Source of the DNA: Enoplolaimus lenunculus | Lineage: Eukaryota; Nematoda; Enoplea; Enoplida; Thoracostomopsidae | NCBI GenBank assembly: GCA_030248215.1 | Contig: JASANG010003720.1 | Location: 1 to 64,000 of the forward strand | Direction of reading: 5' to 3' | Length of the DNA: 64,000 nt | Part shown: piece after piece, positions 28,395-40,307 of the stretch | How the letters are laid out: each line of letters begins with the position of its first letter | Position numbering within the stretch: position 1 is the first letter of the stretch | Notes under the pieces: model-generated | What the model saw: only the letters and a program-made list of their open reading frames with translations | The model's database searches: none | Told to the model about the DNA's origin: nothing | Made by a program: the position numbers and the translations under genes

Positions 28395-28575
28395 TTAGCT
28401 TAAACCAGGGAAGTATTAACTAGATTGATTCTCCTCCGGCTCCGGCAAAAGTTGTTGTCACCCGGTTCCTGTTTCTCATATCCATGTTGCACCCTAGCAG
28501 GGTACAACCGAACGTTTGACTCCGGCAGAAAATCGACCTCCGGCTCCGCTGAAATGTTTGCCGGTGGTTCGGTCA
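28395..28575. repeat. CAGGGTGCAACCGG-family fragment
   Basis: AGCAGGGTACAACCGAACG, CTCCGGCAGAAAATCGACC and CGGTGGTTCGGTCAACC match the left part of the family. The right end is absent. Confidence 0.5.
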
Positions 28576-29248
28576 ACCTTAAAAATTTTCGTACTTTTAT
28601 AACTTTAGTGTCTTTCAACGGGATCGTGCTACTCCCTGAATTCTAATTTTTCAACACATCTGGTTTTAAGTTTCTTATGAAAATTTTGAACGGGTAAATA
28701 TTAACAAATTTTGAGCCACACCTTTAAAATTCGTTACCTGCTGTATACCCACATTAAAATATTCTTATCCCGCCCGCGTTTACCCGCGGATGGCTACATT
28801 GATATTTACAAACAGCATTAATTTTTATAAATAGCACATCTAGGCATCAGCAACACGACAGGTATAGCACCACACTTTTCAGTGATGTGGGCCCACAAAT
28901 CAGAATCCTGGCTACGCATCTGTATGTGTTTGTTTTGAATTCCAATAATTTTTTTTCTTGAACTTTATTTCTGGACCTCTAATTATGAGCGGTAAGAATG
29001 GTTTGCAGGGTGTAACCGAATATCCGTTTCCGGTAACAATCAGTATGTGTTTCCGGTACTTTTTTTATTATATTACTTCCTGATGGTCTGCTTATTTTAG
29101 GTTATCTAAATTATCAATTGTTCTGACAGAAAAATAAAACATCTGTGAAACACTTCAATATCCCGTTTCCGTTATTTCGATGACTAACCGTTTCTGTTTA
29201 AATGTCTGCTTACACGCTATCTAAATTAAAGTTTATATATGCAGCAAT

Positions 29249-29455
29249 TAGGGTGAAACCGGAGGTCTGCCTCCGGCAGAAACTCTGCCTCCGGCTCCGG
29301 TAGAATGTTGGTCGGATGTTCCGGCAATTTCGGTAGTAATATTTTGCATAATTTTGCAAAATTTATCTGTTTAGCACATTTCTTTTTTACTTTTGTCACA
29401 TTTTCAGGACGAAATTTCCAAAGTTTCGTAGAAAATAGCGTAGACCCAAACAACG
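29249..29455. repeat. CAGGGTGCAACCGG-family left half, interrupted by a palindromic MITE
   Basis: AGGGTGAAACCGGAGG, GCCTCCGGCTCCGG, GGTTCCGGCAATTTCGGTAG-like sequence and CTGTTTAGCACATTTC are the same order as the mirror copy at 30224-30583. It ends where the palindrome at 29458-29645 begins, and AGATATTAGATAAAATTAACC follows the palindrome, so the palindrome may sit inside it. Confidence 0.55.
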
Positions 29456-29457
29456 TA

Positions 29458-29645
29458 CACTGCAAAAAATGGTGAGTCAAATTGACTCCGTCCGACATAG
29501 GCTCTACGGGACTACACAAACTAAGTCAAATTCGACTCCGCCAGAGTCAAACGTGCGATATAGTGAGTCGAATTTAACTCAGTTTGTGTAGTCCCGTAGA
29601 GCCTATTTTGGAGAGAGTCAATTTGACTCACCATTTTTTGCAGTG
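29458..29645. mobile_element. Palindromic MITE with TA target sites (Tc1/mariner-like)
   Basis: CACTGCAAAAAATGGTGAGT and the inverted ACTCACCATTTTTTGCAGTG end the element, flanked by TA on both sides. Most of the 188 bp fold back (GTGTAGTCCCGTAGAGCCTA pairs with its partner). No coding capacity. The TA duplication and CACTG start suit Tc1/mariner-type elements. Confidence 0.8.
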
Positions 29646-29691
29646 TAGCAACATATTGCAGATATTAGATAAAATTAACCATCATTTTTAT

Positions 29692-29852
29692 GACCCATGA
29701 AACTTAAGCTTTAGACTATTTTTGCTTGACTTAGGCTTTAGACTTAGGCTAGGCTTAGGAATATGCTAATTCTTACGCTTTAGGTTTAGACTTGGGCTTA
29801 AGCCTTAGGAACATGCTTATAATACTGTCCCGCCCTGTTCTTTACATTGGCC
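29692..29852. mobile_element. Family A TTAGGC element, partial, inverted
   Basis: GACTTAGGCTAGGCTTAGG and CTTGGGCTTAAGCCTTAGG lead to AATACTGTCCCGCCCTG then TTCTTTACATTGGCC, the family A left end read backwards. The opposite end is degraded. Confidence 0.7.
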
Positions 29853-29863
29853 ATACAGAGTAG

Positions 29864-29943
29864 GGTACCTTGCGTTTTATCAATTTATCACTGAAGTAGG
29901 GGAGGTACCTTGCGTTTTATCAATTTATCGCTGAAGTAGGGGA
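29864..29943. repeat. 40-bp tandem duplication
   Basis: A 40-bp unit starting GGTACCTTGCGTTTTATC is present twice with one difference, just outside the family A copy. Confidence 0.85.
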
Positions 29944-30223
29944 AAACTTAAAAAGTACCGAGAACTCAACATGCGACGTCGTTCATATACGCCTGCAAAA
30001 CGGTGCGTTGGTATAAACTGGCTTCCTATGCTGCAGCCAAACTGTTATACGCCATGCTTAACACATCGCCAGCACAAAGTTGCAACAAATCGTTATCTCA
30101 GAAATATTGATCAGTGTGCGATGTGTTGCGCAGAGTGCCGCATAGTGTGTTTTGTTGCGTATAACGGTTGTTGATATGTTGTACAAGTCAATAGGTCTTA
30201 TATTATGCAGTCTTCCCCACAAT

Positions 30224-30583
30224 CAGGGTGCAACCGGAGGTGAAAAATACCGGAGCCAGAGCCGGAGGTCAAAGAAACTTGCCGGAGCCGGAGGTTAGGC
30301 GAAATTAGGTGGTAACAATGATGGTTTAATTAAGTAGTTAATTTTAGCCAATATCTGCAATAGGTTGTCAAGTTTTTTGGTTTTACGCTAATCTTGTGTG
30401 AAATTTTGTAAATTGTATCCTGAAAATTGTGACAAAAGTAAAACAAAACGCGCTAAACAGATAAATTTTGCAAAATTATGCAAAATTTTACTACCGAAAT
30501 TGCTGGAACCTCCAGGAAAATTCTGCCGAAGCCGGAGGCTGATTTTCTGCCGGAGCCGGAGGCAGACCTCCGGTTGCACTCTG
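30224..30583. mobile_element. CAGGGTGCAACCGG TIR element with 8-bp duplication (family E)
   Basis: Left end CAGGGTGCAACCGGAGG, right end CCTCCGGTTGCACTCTG. The 8-bp CCCACAAT lies at 30216-30223 and 30584-30591, so insertion was hAT-like. Inside, both arms repeat GCCGGAGCCGGAGG units; the centre is AT-rich and non-coding. This is the best reference copy of the family in the window. Confidence 0.88.
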
Positions 30584-30608
30584 CCCACAATTACTAGTAG
30601 ACTTTAGA

Positions 30609-30840
30609 CAAAGCTTGCGTGCGATAAGCCTAAGCCTTTGGCTAAGCTTAATAAAGCGTAAGTCTGGCTGAGCTTAAGCCTAAGCCTTTGGCTAAGCTTA
30701 ATAAAGCGTAAGTCTGGCTGAGCTTAAGCCTAAGCCTTTGGCTAAGCTTAAGTCTAAACCTTTGGCAAGCTTAAGTCTAAGCTTTCGGCTAAGCTTAGGC
30801 CTAAGCTTTGGCTAAGCTTAAGCCCAAGCCGTTATCTTTA
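30609..30840. repeat. Tandem array of about 50-bp units with GCCTAAGCC motifs
   Basis: Units containing AGCCTAAGCCTTTGGCTAAG followed by TTAATAAAGCGTAAGTCTGG recur three times and then degenerate. The hexamer CCTAAG is the complement of the nematode telomere repeat, but here it is scattered in a longer unit. Confidence 0.75.
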
Positions 30841-32221
30841 ACGTAGGAAAAGATACAAGAACCTAAATCAACAAATATACGCAATACAAAATAGGTGTTT
30901 GCTATAATTTCCTTACCCCCAACCCAACCGGCGTTCGCCCAAGAATGGACTGATTTTGAAAATTTTTGCATATTTGAGATTCTCATGACCGGTAGTGTCA
31001 CAAGTTTTAGAAACCGATCAACGTAACTGGGATTGCCGTGATTATGATTTAAATATTATTAGTGTGCCGAATAAGTTTTAAATTTTGTTAGAATCTTTAG
31101 CAGGTCACCAACTACAGGGGATAAGGGTTGGTAAGATAAGCAACACCGCCTTACGCGTATCTGATGTTCTACCGCTTTGCATAAGAGTATCAACAGTGCA
31201 GAATAGGTGAAAATTGTCAAATGTTACAACAAGATTTGAGGAATTCAGCCTTTTGGCGAAATGTAGGAATAAATTGTTGTAAGCTAAAGTTATCACTAGG
31301 AGTGGTCATCAAGAATACAGCTGTTAATACCAAATTGGAACAGGTCTACGTTTTGCTCGCAGCCGTACACAAAAAATGCTGAGTTTGTTCCCTGTGGTTA
31401 CCACTATACTTTTAAATCTATGCGTTTAGTCTGTAGATGTATTATTCCCCTTAATGGATTTCGAAAATTTGTAGCACAATCTCATGACGTGTTCTGGTCA
31501 TTCAACACATGAATTTGTATTTTTGAATAGTTGGATTTTTAAGGTCCTAATAATCCCCTTGGATCGAAATTTTGCAATGTATATATCAGTCGACGCAGTT
31601 TGCGGAGCGGTAGTGCCTTTAATATTCCCTTCCTTACAATTTTTTACCTCAGATAATTATTTGTTGATAAAATGATAAGGTCACTACGCTACAATTTTTC
31701 CTCTCACAAAATATTTGTTGGTAAAATGATAAGGTCCGACCGTACAGTTTTTTCTCAGAAAATTTTTTGGTGACAAGGTTCCTGTTTACAATTTTTCGCT
31801 GCCATGCCATATATATCATTACCTTTTGCAAGACCGTCCCACCGTCAGAAATTTCTGGAACCGCCGCTGAGCGTCCTACCAAAAATCTTTTTCATCGAAG
31901 GTAAAATATTTTCGGGATAATACATTTCATTCAAAAATTATGTGCACTATTTGATTTCAAGCCAAGTGCTATTCGATTTGACGTCCGTGCAGCTGTGTTG
32001 TCGACGCGTGCAGCGTTCACGGCGTGTTACTTCAAAGGACGTACCGCCTTTCCGCGTTACTCCAAAAGGTTAAAGCTTCAGCTTTAAGATTATGTTTTGC
32101 TTAGGCTTTGGCTTTTAGTTATATGTTTATCTTTACGCTGAGGCTTCAGCTTAGGCTTAGCAATATGCACTAAAGTCATTCTGCTCAAAGTAAACATTGA
32201 CCCAGTCCTCAATAAGTATTT

Positions 32222-32515
32222 TAGGGCGTCGCTCGTCACCGTTCGTACCTTACGTTACGTACGTGAGTTATTTGCGTACGATACCGAACGGCGACGGACG
32301 GCGCCGCACGGTGATGGACGGCGCTGCACAGAGATGGACGGCGCCATACGGTGATGGACGGCGCTGCACAGAGATGGACGGCGCCATACGGTGATGGACG
32401 GCGCTGCACAGAGATGGACGGCGCCATACGGTGATGGACGGCGCTGCACAGAGATGGACGGCGCCGCACGGAGATGAACGGCGCCGCATGAGGACGGACG
32501 CCAGCGCAACCCTTA
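32222..32515. repeat. GGCGCC-family element with a 40-bp tandem array
   Basis: AGGGCGTCGCTCGTCACCG at the left and CCAGCGCAACCCTTAA at the right are relics of the family ends. Between them a 40-bp unit, made of GGACGGCGCCATACGGTGAT and GGACGGCGCTGCACAGAGAT, is repeated about four times. It is open in several frames because the unit lacks stops. Confidence 0.8.
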
Positions 32516-32919
32516 ATTATTACAGTTGCGCTGTCTGTTATACACATATGTTGAATACGGACCGTTTTCTCTGTTAGGTTCAGTTCCGTAGTAACATATA
32601 TGCATCGTACCATTTGCTCTACAACCTACGAGCTGCCTGATGTTGTTGCCTTGCTCCCGTACTCTCAGTTTTACTCTCTTCCTACTGTTTTGCGCTCGCA
32701 ACGTTATTTCTGTGTAGAATGTGTTTATTTTATATATGTATACATTGTTAGTTGACTTACATACAAACATCATACACAAACCACGCACATCTGCCAGTCG
32801 CTTCAGTTGTCGCTACGCCCCGATTCAGTTATGTTGTTGTATGTTGTTGGCGATGTGTTGTTGTACTAAGATATAAATTGTGGGTAAAACACGATGGTTG
32901 TGTTCGTGTTTTTATGTTA

Positions 32920-33150
32920 TTATTGTTGTTGTTCGTTGTTGTTGTTGTTGTTGTTGTTCGTTGTTGTTGTTGGTGGTGTTGTTGGTGTTGGTGTTGTTGT
33001 TATTGTTATTATTGTTGTTGTTATTGTTATTATTGTTGCTGTTGTTGTTGTTGTTACTATTATTATTATTATTATTATGGATGTTTTTGTTGTTGGTGGT
33101 GGTGTTGTTGTTTTTGTTGTTGTTCTACTCGTAGTGTAGTGTTGTTGTTG
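32920..33150. repeat. GTT/ATT microsatellite
   Basis: Nearly pure GTT triplets with ATT and GGT variants over about 230 bp. Open frames coding poly-Leu, poly-Val or poly-Cys here (and poly-Thr/Asn on the other strand) are artefacts. Confidence 0.95.
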
Positions 33151-33354
33151 TTGCTCGTAGGGTTTCGTTGAAGTTGCCACGGTTACTGTGTGGCTACAAT
33201 AATATTTATGCGTATATAAGCGGTGTGTCGATTTCATTTTATTGTGGCTATAGTTAGTATGTATATTTATTTATGTTGTTTGGTTTAGTATGTTTATTGT
33301 TGTTGTGTTTCTGAGTAAGCATGGCAAGCGAAAGCTGCACACGTTGTACGGAGT

Positions 33355-33483
33355 GGTTTATGTTTATGTTGTTATGTTTGTTGTACACACATTGGTTTAT
33401 GTTGTTATGTTTGTTGTACACACATTGGTTTATGTTGTTATGTTTGTTGTACACACATTGGTTTATGTTGTTATGTTTGTTGT
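33355..33483. repeat. 33-bp minisatellite, about four copies
   Basis: The unit contains TTGTACACACATTGG followed by TTTATGTTGTTATGTTTG. Because 33 is a multiple of three, frames stay open on both strands with an 11-residue period. Confidence 0.9.
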
Positions 33484-34104
33484 GTAGGCCACTCGTTTAG
33501 AGTTGCCGATTGTCGCTTGGCGTTCGACGAATTGCTGTTCAATACATCGTTGGTGAAGTTGCTGTTATTTTATAGTATGTGGTATGTTGTTATATATCGC
33601 TATCGAGAGTGTCACGTGTTGTTGTTATTATTATAGTTGGTTTTGTACATGCAGAGTAGTCGTTGACGAGGGTTATGCCCTGCAACTATTAATGGTTTGT
33701 AAACGTTAAAGTTAAGTGTTCCTTGCAGTAGTATTAAGAGGCAAACTAGGGGCGGATCAACGATTTCCTAGATGGGAAGGACATATGTTTTGTGTTTTGA
33801 AATTTTATAGATTTAAAGCGCGGTTTAATAAATTCTACTACTGCGCCACACAGCCCACCTCTCCAACTGTTTCTATCGTCGACTATGTGTCGACCGTATG
33901 CTGCCAGCTACCACACATATATACAGTGCACTGCACTATATTGCATGTGCACATAACCGACAAGAATGTCTCACACGCTTACATGTTCTTATTTTCAACA
34001 CGGTCGTCTCTTAACCATCCATCCTATTTTAGACTGGATACCGTGTTCGCAGCGCGGCAATTTACCCATCCCAGTCTAACCAGGAACTGGGACTTCAGAC
34101 CTTT

Positions 34105-34200
34105 CTCCTAAGCAGCTGGGAAAGCGGGCCTCCGCAGCGGGGATCGAACTTTCAGTCTACGAATCGTTAAGCGAACACTCTACACATTCTGAGCTTTAAA
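34105..34200 (-). repeat. tRNA-derived SINE head
   Basis: On the - strand a tRNA-like region carries GTGTAGAGTGTTCGC (A box position) and AAAGTTCGATCCCCGC (B box). Stems are too mismatched for a working tRNA. Confidence 0.5.
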
Positions 34201-35499
34201 TGATTACCCAGAGCCGGGGTTGTTGGCCGGAAAAAATGGAAAAACGAATGTTAAATGTTCCCCAATCAGACGTCTGACTAACGAATAATTAACTAAGTTT
34301 GCCGCCGAACCATGATCGCTGGCAGCGCTCCAAATCAGTTATTCGACAACAACTCGTTAACCAGACTCCTGATTCAGAAAGTTTAATACCACTTAACTCA
34401 GCTCTGCAAACTGCGTCAAATGATATATATAATTTTTGCAACTTTTCGAAAGAAATTTTTTGTTCCCAACGGGGTGTCATTAAAATCTCAAATATACAAA
34501 AAGTTCAAAACGCAAACACTTTGAGGCAAACGCCGGTTAAGGGTGGGATAAGCGATGGCTCAAACAAAGAATGAATTTTTCCGTTTGTTTTTTCATTTTT
34601 ACCGGAAAAAGAGGAAAAAAATTCATTTTTTTCGTAAAAAAACAATCTTAAAATGACCGATTTGTATCGCAAGATTTTCAATCACGGAATGCCAGGACTG
34701 AGAACCCACTGGATACGCCACTGGACGCAACCAAACCGTTACTCAGCCATTAATTTGTTTAAGCCAGCGTCTTTAGGATTGTTTCTGCGGTTTTGGCTTG
34801 TGGTTTGCGTAGTTATCACCTGGCAACTGGATCAGAACTATTTTCTTTTGTAACAAAAAGAGAGTTTCAGTGATATCGTAGAAAGCTTGCCTCAGACAGA
34901 CGCAGGGGTGGATTCAATGTGTATCTAAAATTGTTAAATGTACACTTCAAAAGCATATTTTTCAACATTAAAAACATATACTTTGAATGACCAGCCAGCC
35001 AGATATGCGATGGTTCTGTGTACTGATGCTATTAAGGCGAGAAAGTGTTTTTGGTTCACTGGTACAAAATTATTTAACGCAACAATTTATCAGTCATTTG
35101 TCAGTGCTTATCGTTCAGTACTGGTCGTTGGAGATGCGTCCACTACAGTAACTTTCTGATGCCTACACTTGAAAAATTCATCTGGTGGTCTTTGCTCAAA
35201 AGTTGTTCAGTAACGCTTGTTCAGTGAATACATGCGCGAAATGTTATCGGCGACAAACATGACTCGAACAAATGTTGAGTCGATGGCGAGCATTCTAGGA
35301 ATTAGAAATCAATTTGATATTGAAATTAAATAGCGATTCAATCCCAATGTGTGGATTTACAGTCAAGCGTTACACCAGAATATTTTTGGTTGCGGTGTGC
35401 AAGCGATGTCCAGTGGCAAATGGTCAACATAACCTACTGAAGCTGCAAAAAATTGTGGATATTGTTGGTACTATACGGTGTGCACGACCCCTGTTTGAA

Positions 35500-35602
35500 G
35501 TTCTGCCCAAAGTTAATGACCACGCCGGGAATCGAACCTCGGCCCTCTTGTGCTCGAGCCAAGCATGCAACCACTACACCACTCGGCCATTGCAACAACT
35601 TC
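35500..35602 (-). repeat. tRNA-derived SINE or tRNA pseudogene
   Basis: The - strand reads GGCCGAGTGGTGTAGTGGTT (A box) and later GAGGTTCGATTCCCGG (B box). AATGGCC and GGTCATT could pair as an acceptor stem, but the T stem needs a bulge and no convincing anticodon arm forms. A short protein frame across it is not meaningful. Confidence 0.6.
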
Positions 35603-35827
35603 TTATACCGGTATATGTGCACAGGCATGGCAACATTTGCTTTACACACACTTACGTGCAGATATACCGAAAGATATAAAAATTACTTAGTGACCACAAG
35701 TGGGAGCAGCTGGACTGCCGTGTTGATGTTTACTCTACTGTTTAAGCATCTGATTGGATCTGAATATGAACAAAATTATGTAAATTTATTTTATTATGTG
35801 GGCAAGCATTTGTGGTTTATATATCGG

Positions 35828-35873
35828 TAAATGACGGACTGCGTCGGACGTCACGTATAGCGCAACCCTAAGA
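35828..35873. repeat. Right-end fragment of the GGCGCC family
   Basis: GACGGACTGCGTCGGACGTC then ACGTATAGCGCAACCCTAA is the terminal part of the family, with nothing of the rest. Confidence 0.6.
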
Positions 35874-36009
35874 GATTCTATACTGACAAGTGTTGATAAC
35901 GATTACAAAAGATTAATAGAAGCAATTCAGATAAACTTAGTTACGGTTTGAGAAATGTTCCCACCTTTCAGATGTGTACATCCATGTTAAATACTTAAAT
36001 TACTACGCA

Positions 36010-39000
36010 ATGAATTATTCGCTCGGCTTGGACGACTATTGGAAAACCGATAAAGTTGAAAAGTTAATTGAACTGTACAGGGAGAATCCGATATTGTGGG
36101 ATATGAATCATTATAGTTACAAAGTTAATCCAAGAAGAGCAAAAACGCTTGAAATGATTGTTGAGCGGCTTGGTGATGGAGCAACAGGTTGGTTTGTAGT
36201 GGGCAATGAAACAAAAACCGGTACAACACAACGTACTCTAGTCAGGGTGCAACCGGAATTACAATTTACCGGAACCGGAATTTGAAAATTTTACCGGAGC
36301 CGGAAAGTGAAAAATGCATTTCACCAAAAATTTCATTTTAATCTTATTTTTTGCTCTATTATTTGTGAAATAACCTTAGTCGAACATAGGTATTTATTTT
36401 ATTTGTTGTATTTTAGATTTTCATCATCGACTGAAGTGAAATCCACCATCAATGGCTTATATTCCGAGTACAAGTGGCTTTCAAAAGAGATTCTTAAAAA
36501 TTAGCAAAGTTAAGAAAACGGCCAAATTATAACACCGGAATTTTTAAGTCCGGTAAAAATTTACCGGAACCGGAAGGTGAAAAAATGCCGGAACCGGAAT
36601 TCCGGTTGCACCCTGACTCTAGTGACCCGAATAAGAGGAGGACTGATATTTATTTGACCTTTACAAAGGGTACTCCTCATGTTATTCGGTTACGGACTGT
36701 TATTTATTTTTAACCCACGCTCCGCCGCCCTTCGTTACTGATATATATACGATACTGCAACTATCCGTTGAATTAAACGTTTATTTGTCTTGTGTCAATA
36801 GCTTGAGCGATAATGCAAGGTATATACTTAAGAATGTACTTTCAAAATTTAAGTACGCTTTAAAGTTTAGAACTCACTTTATTTGGTCCTGGAGTCATTT
36901 ATGCGCTATAATTTTAAATAATTGACATTTATGGACTCTTAATTAGAGTTTAGGGACTCTTTCTGCTTAGGGACTCTTATTAGGGATACGCACTCCTTTT
37001 TATTGGGACTCGATACGGGGACCCCCTCGTATTTTACCCGCTCTTATTCGGGTCACTACAGTATTTAAAAACGAATTACGTTTGTAGCCTGTATATACAT
37101 ACTTATAAATAAAAAGTGAGCAGCTGAAAATAAAACAAAAATAATCACAATTATACCGTAGGAATTTTAATTGCAGTCCTAAAAGGCGTGTGAAACAAGG
37201 CAAGTTTTTTTCTGTCACCTTCGCTCCCTAAAATATCATTTTATACTATTTGACAGCATTCTAATTAGATATACAGTTTCAACGCTGCCTATCAGACAAC
37301 CCAAAAATAGTTTTGCAACAAATTGGTTTAAATCTGTATATTGTTTGGCATTGACTACTCTTAAACATTTATGTTATATCTTGCGGCGATATTTGTATGA
37401 CATCAATGTTGGCAAAAACCGGCCGGCAAGTGTATGATGAAGCGACGACGGAAACGCCGCTTCCTGTGAACGTCTTATTCCCCCATATGACAGCTAAAAT
37501 CTAAGTGTCTATGCCGCTAAGACGAAACCATTTTCATTTTGTCTATTTCTGGATGACACAATGTTCTGGCGCTCGTCCAATTTTTGGTTTTTGGACAAAA
37601 TTTTCAAGCAACTTTTGACGTTTTCAATTGAAAAATAAATTAATCGAAACGGTCTTGTTGATTATTTCAGTGTCAAGCGTAAAAACCAAAATCAAAAGCC
37701 TTCGAACACAGTTTGGTCGTGAATTAATGAAAATACATCGAGAAGACGACCAGCATCGCAATGGCACCAGTAGTTGTTCTGGCTTCAATCGTTGGCGGTA
37801 CTTTGATCAGCTGTTGTTCCTCAAAGATACCGTAGTCGCAGCATCGCCTTCATTGTCGAAACTTCATATGCAGGTAATGCAACTTTCACAATATCATGTT
37901 GTACACCAAGTAAACTTTTGAGTTAATGTATGATGAACACTGAAACCATTTTGGCTGTAGTGTCGATCACACGGAAGTTTTGCGGCTTTGGTGTCGTTGA
38001 CCTCACTGAAGCTTTTTGACGAAACATTTTGGCATGAAATTGTTTATCCAGGTAATGATGCAACTTCGAAAACATCATGCGTACACCGGATAACTTTTGA
38101 TGATGAAAGCTGTCACGCTTAATTGGCAAGAATGTTACTCATATTCAAGGTTCTTTGGTACAGTGTATTGGCTAAAATGCTGTTTCGGTTTAGTTGATCA
38201 CTAGTTAGCACACTGTGATCAAACAGATTAAGTGTGACGGGCAGCGTAGTTAAAACAGCGAGTCGGTTAAAGTCGTTTTTCAGCTAAGCATGGAGAAACT
38301 TGCCTATTGTACTCTAGCGGAAAATATTTGAGTTTGCTCCATAGCACACGTTTAGAAGTATAGTCACCGTTCGGTATCGTACGTTCACCCATACGGCGCC
38401 GTCCGTCACCGTGCGTCACCGTCCGTCACCGTGCGTCATCGTCCGGTATCGTACGTTCACCCATACGGCGCCGTCCGTCGTGCGTCACCGTCCGTCACCG
38501 TGCGTCATCGTCCGGTATCGTACGCGAATAACACACGTACGATAACGTATGGTGACGCACGGTGACGGACGGCGCCTTATGGGTGACGGACGGCGTCGGA
38601 CGTCAAGTATAACGCAACCGTAAGGGGAAAACTTTAATTGATGTTTCCGGTGAGAGTTTATTTGTGCGCAAACACTTTCAGCGTACGAATGCAAATGGCT
38701 GCACCGGCTTGTACGACAATTTAAGCACAGACTCAGTCGCTGGGGATGAACGTAGTGGCGTGTCACCTGCAGGAAGTAACACAAGTATCAATAACGTTTA
38801 TCAACAAATGCTGAACAATGACAACGTTAATCGGTCAACGCCGACTGGTTTTGATCTGATGAGTTTGGCGTTTGGCGATGCGAAACAAATCGTTATCGAT
38901 GCGTCAAGCGGCGCAGATAACGACATCAAGAATTTGTCAGAATTTAAAAAAGAACCAAGTGAATATTTTGAAATTGGTGACGCCGTACTTAAAGATGCTT

Positions 39001-39440
39001 TTAGCAATGACTCGAACAGTGACTGTAGCGGTGATGGAAAACGTTCAGGTAAACTTTGTTTGAGTGATGATGTTTATGATTCGGTCACTGGAGGCGCAAA
39101 TCACAGTGTAGGTAGTCAACAGGACGATGATGCTTATGACAATAGGTGTACCATTGTGTATGGTAACAAAGTAGAGACACGAGAGGATACTGGTGAAGAC
39201 CGTTGTGGCATCAAAGAATTCAGTAACGACGCGAAAATGGTTAACGACAACAGTAACAATAACAACAATAGCAGCAGCAACGATTACGGTAGCAACAACA
39301 ACAACAATAACAATAACAACAACAACAGTAGCAGCAGCAGTAGCAACGACAACAACAACAGCAGCAACAGCAACAACAACAACAACAACAACAGCAGCAG
39401 CAGCAGCAGTAGCAACGACAACAACAACAACAACAACAGC

Positions 39441-39507
<67 letters not shown>

Positions 39508-40307
39508 GTAGCAGAAGCAATAACGGTGACAGCTTTAAAACTAACAACAATAACGCATACTTGCATCATAGAGCATCTCTTGGCTGTGAACAGTCGAAAT
39601 CAGCTGTGCGAAAAGAAGTTCGATACGCCTTAAAACGTCAATCTTGTCCCAGTCGAAATGGTTTTTTGTTACCAGCAACAAAATCGTTATGCGTTACTAA
39701 CTCAGGAAATACGTCGTTGTCGTCATCTGTGTACAATAAGTCGACAAGCGATAACGCAATAGTCAACGGTATATCTACGCTTGCTGCTGATTTTTTAAAC
39801 GAACAACGTTCTCATGGCTATACTGCACGAGATTTCAATCAGACCGACAGTCACACGTCACACGCTGCCAGCTCTGCAGATTTAAGTTGGAAACGCACAA
39901 AATATACAGATGCAGCGTCGACATCAGCAGAACACAGCGGCTGGACGGCGTGCGGTGGTCAATCGGATTATTTTTCAAACTCGTTAACACATTATATTGT
40001 GTCTGATTTAGAATCTAATTGCGATTTAAAGCAGGCATTGCGTGACACTATTACAGGTTCGACGAGCGTTGCGTTACAACCGTCTACGCCAAAATCACAT
40101 GCAGTTTCTGTCTCAGAGAACTGGTCTCAGGATGCAATGGACCATATCGGACAGTATGTAGCATCAGTTTTGCGGACTTGTGTAACTGATCCGGCCAATA
40201 GAGCAAACGCTATTTTGGGCATACATCAAATTTTGGGACACTATATGACGATTGGACCTAATGGACCTCCACCGCCGCCGCTGGTGTTTCCATCAACCAA
40301 TCACTAA
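36010..40307 (+). CDS. MADF-domain DNA-binding regulator with a BESS-like C-terminus
   Basis: Probable transcription regulator of the MADF (Myb/SANT-like, Adf-1) family. Three exons in phase give 668 residues: 36010-36187, 37671-37873, 38682-40307. MADF domain: KVEKLIELYRENPILWD, then YKVNPRRAKTLEMIVERLG (exon 1), IKSLRTQFGRELMKI and WRYFDQLLFLKDTV (exon 2); the Trp and the FDQLLFL end are hallmark positions. Exon 3 is low-complexity: a poly-Asn/Ser tract covers about residues 313-405. Near the C-terminus DHIGQYVASVLRTC and AILGIHQILGHYM resemble a BESS motif, followed by GPPPPPLVFP. The start codon 36010 is the first in frame after an acceptor-like CAG at 35971, so a 5' exon may exist. Intron 1 carries two TIR elements, intron 2 a GGCGCC-family copy ending 60 bp before exon 3. 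Confidence 0.87.
36243..36615. mobile_element. CAGGGTGCAACCGG TIR element (family E), complete ends
   Basis: Left CAGGGTGCAACCGGAATT, right AATTCCGGTTGCACCCTG, an 18-bp exact inverted pair. The 8-bp ACTCTAGT lies at 36235-36242 and 36616-36623. It is in MADF intron 1. CCGGAACCGGAA units sit in both arms. Confidence 0.9.
36621..37057. mobile_element. TIR element (family D, AGTGACCCGAATAAGAG)
   Basis: AGTGACCCGAATAAGAGG at the left and CTCTTATTCGGGTCACT at the right. The middle has several GGACTCT words. Homology with the copy at 60912 continues another 250 bp to the right (to about 37310), so this MITE may belong to a longer repeat. Its left end overlaps the target duplication of the family E element before it. 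Confidence 0.75.
38352..38622. mobile_element. GGCGCC/GTCACC hairpin element (family C) in MADF intron 2
   Basis: Left half: CGGCGCCGTCCGTCACCGTG with repeats of CGTCACCGTCCGTCACCGTG; right half: the inverse, CACGGTGACGGACGGCGCC, and the end GACGTCAAGTATAACGCAACC. Half of it can fold into a long GC-rich hairpin just before the exon 3 acceptor. Confidence 0.8.

Larger units (their letters stand above)
28256..35960. other. Gene-free, repeat-rich intergenic region
   Basis: Apart from the repeats listed separately, no exon could be supported. Long open frames at 32236-32613 and 32752-33487 arise from tandem repeats. Degenerate TTAGGC-like sequence also occurs at 32070-32170, beside TTACTTCAAAGG and TTACTCCAAAAGG, an eroded family B relative. 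Confidence 0.5.

Noticed and set aside
32236-32613. Long - strand frames with an RRPSP-type repeat
   Set aside because: Produced by the 40-bp array of the GGCGCC element; unit length and lack of stops explain it.
32752-33487. Poly-Leu, poly-Val and Cys-rich frames
   Set aside because: Translations of GTT microsatellite and the 33-bp minisatellite, open on both strands.
35500-35602. Functional tRNA gene
   Set aside because: A and B box are present but the T stem needs a bulge and the anticodon arm does not form; it is better called a SINE or pseudogene.
39045-39569. Poly-Val/Ala and poly-Leu frames on the - strand and a Thr-rich + frame
   Set aside because: Antisense or shifted readings of the AAC tract in the MADF gene.
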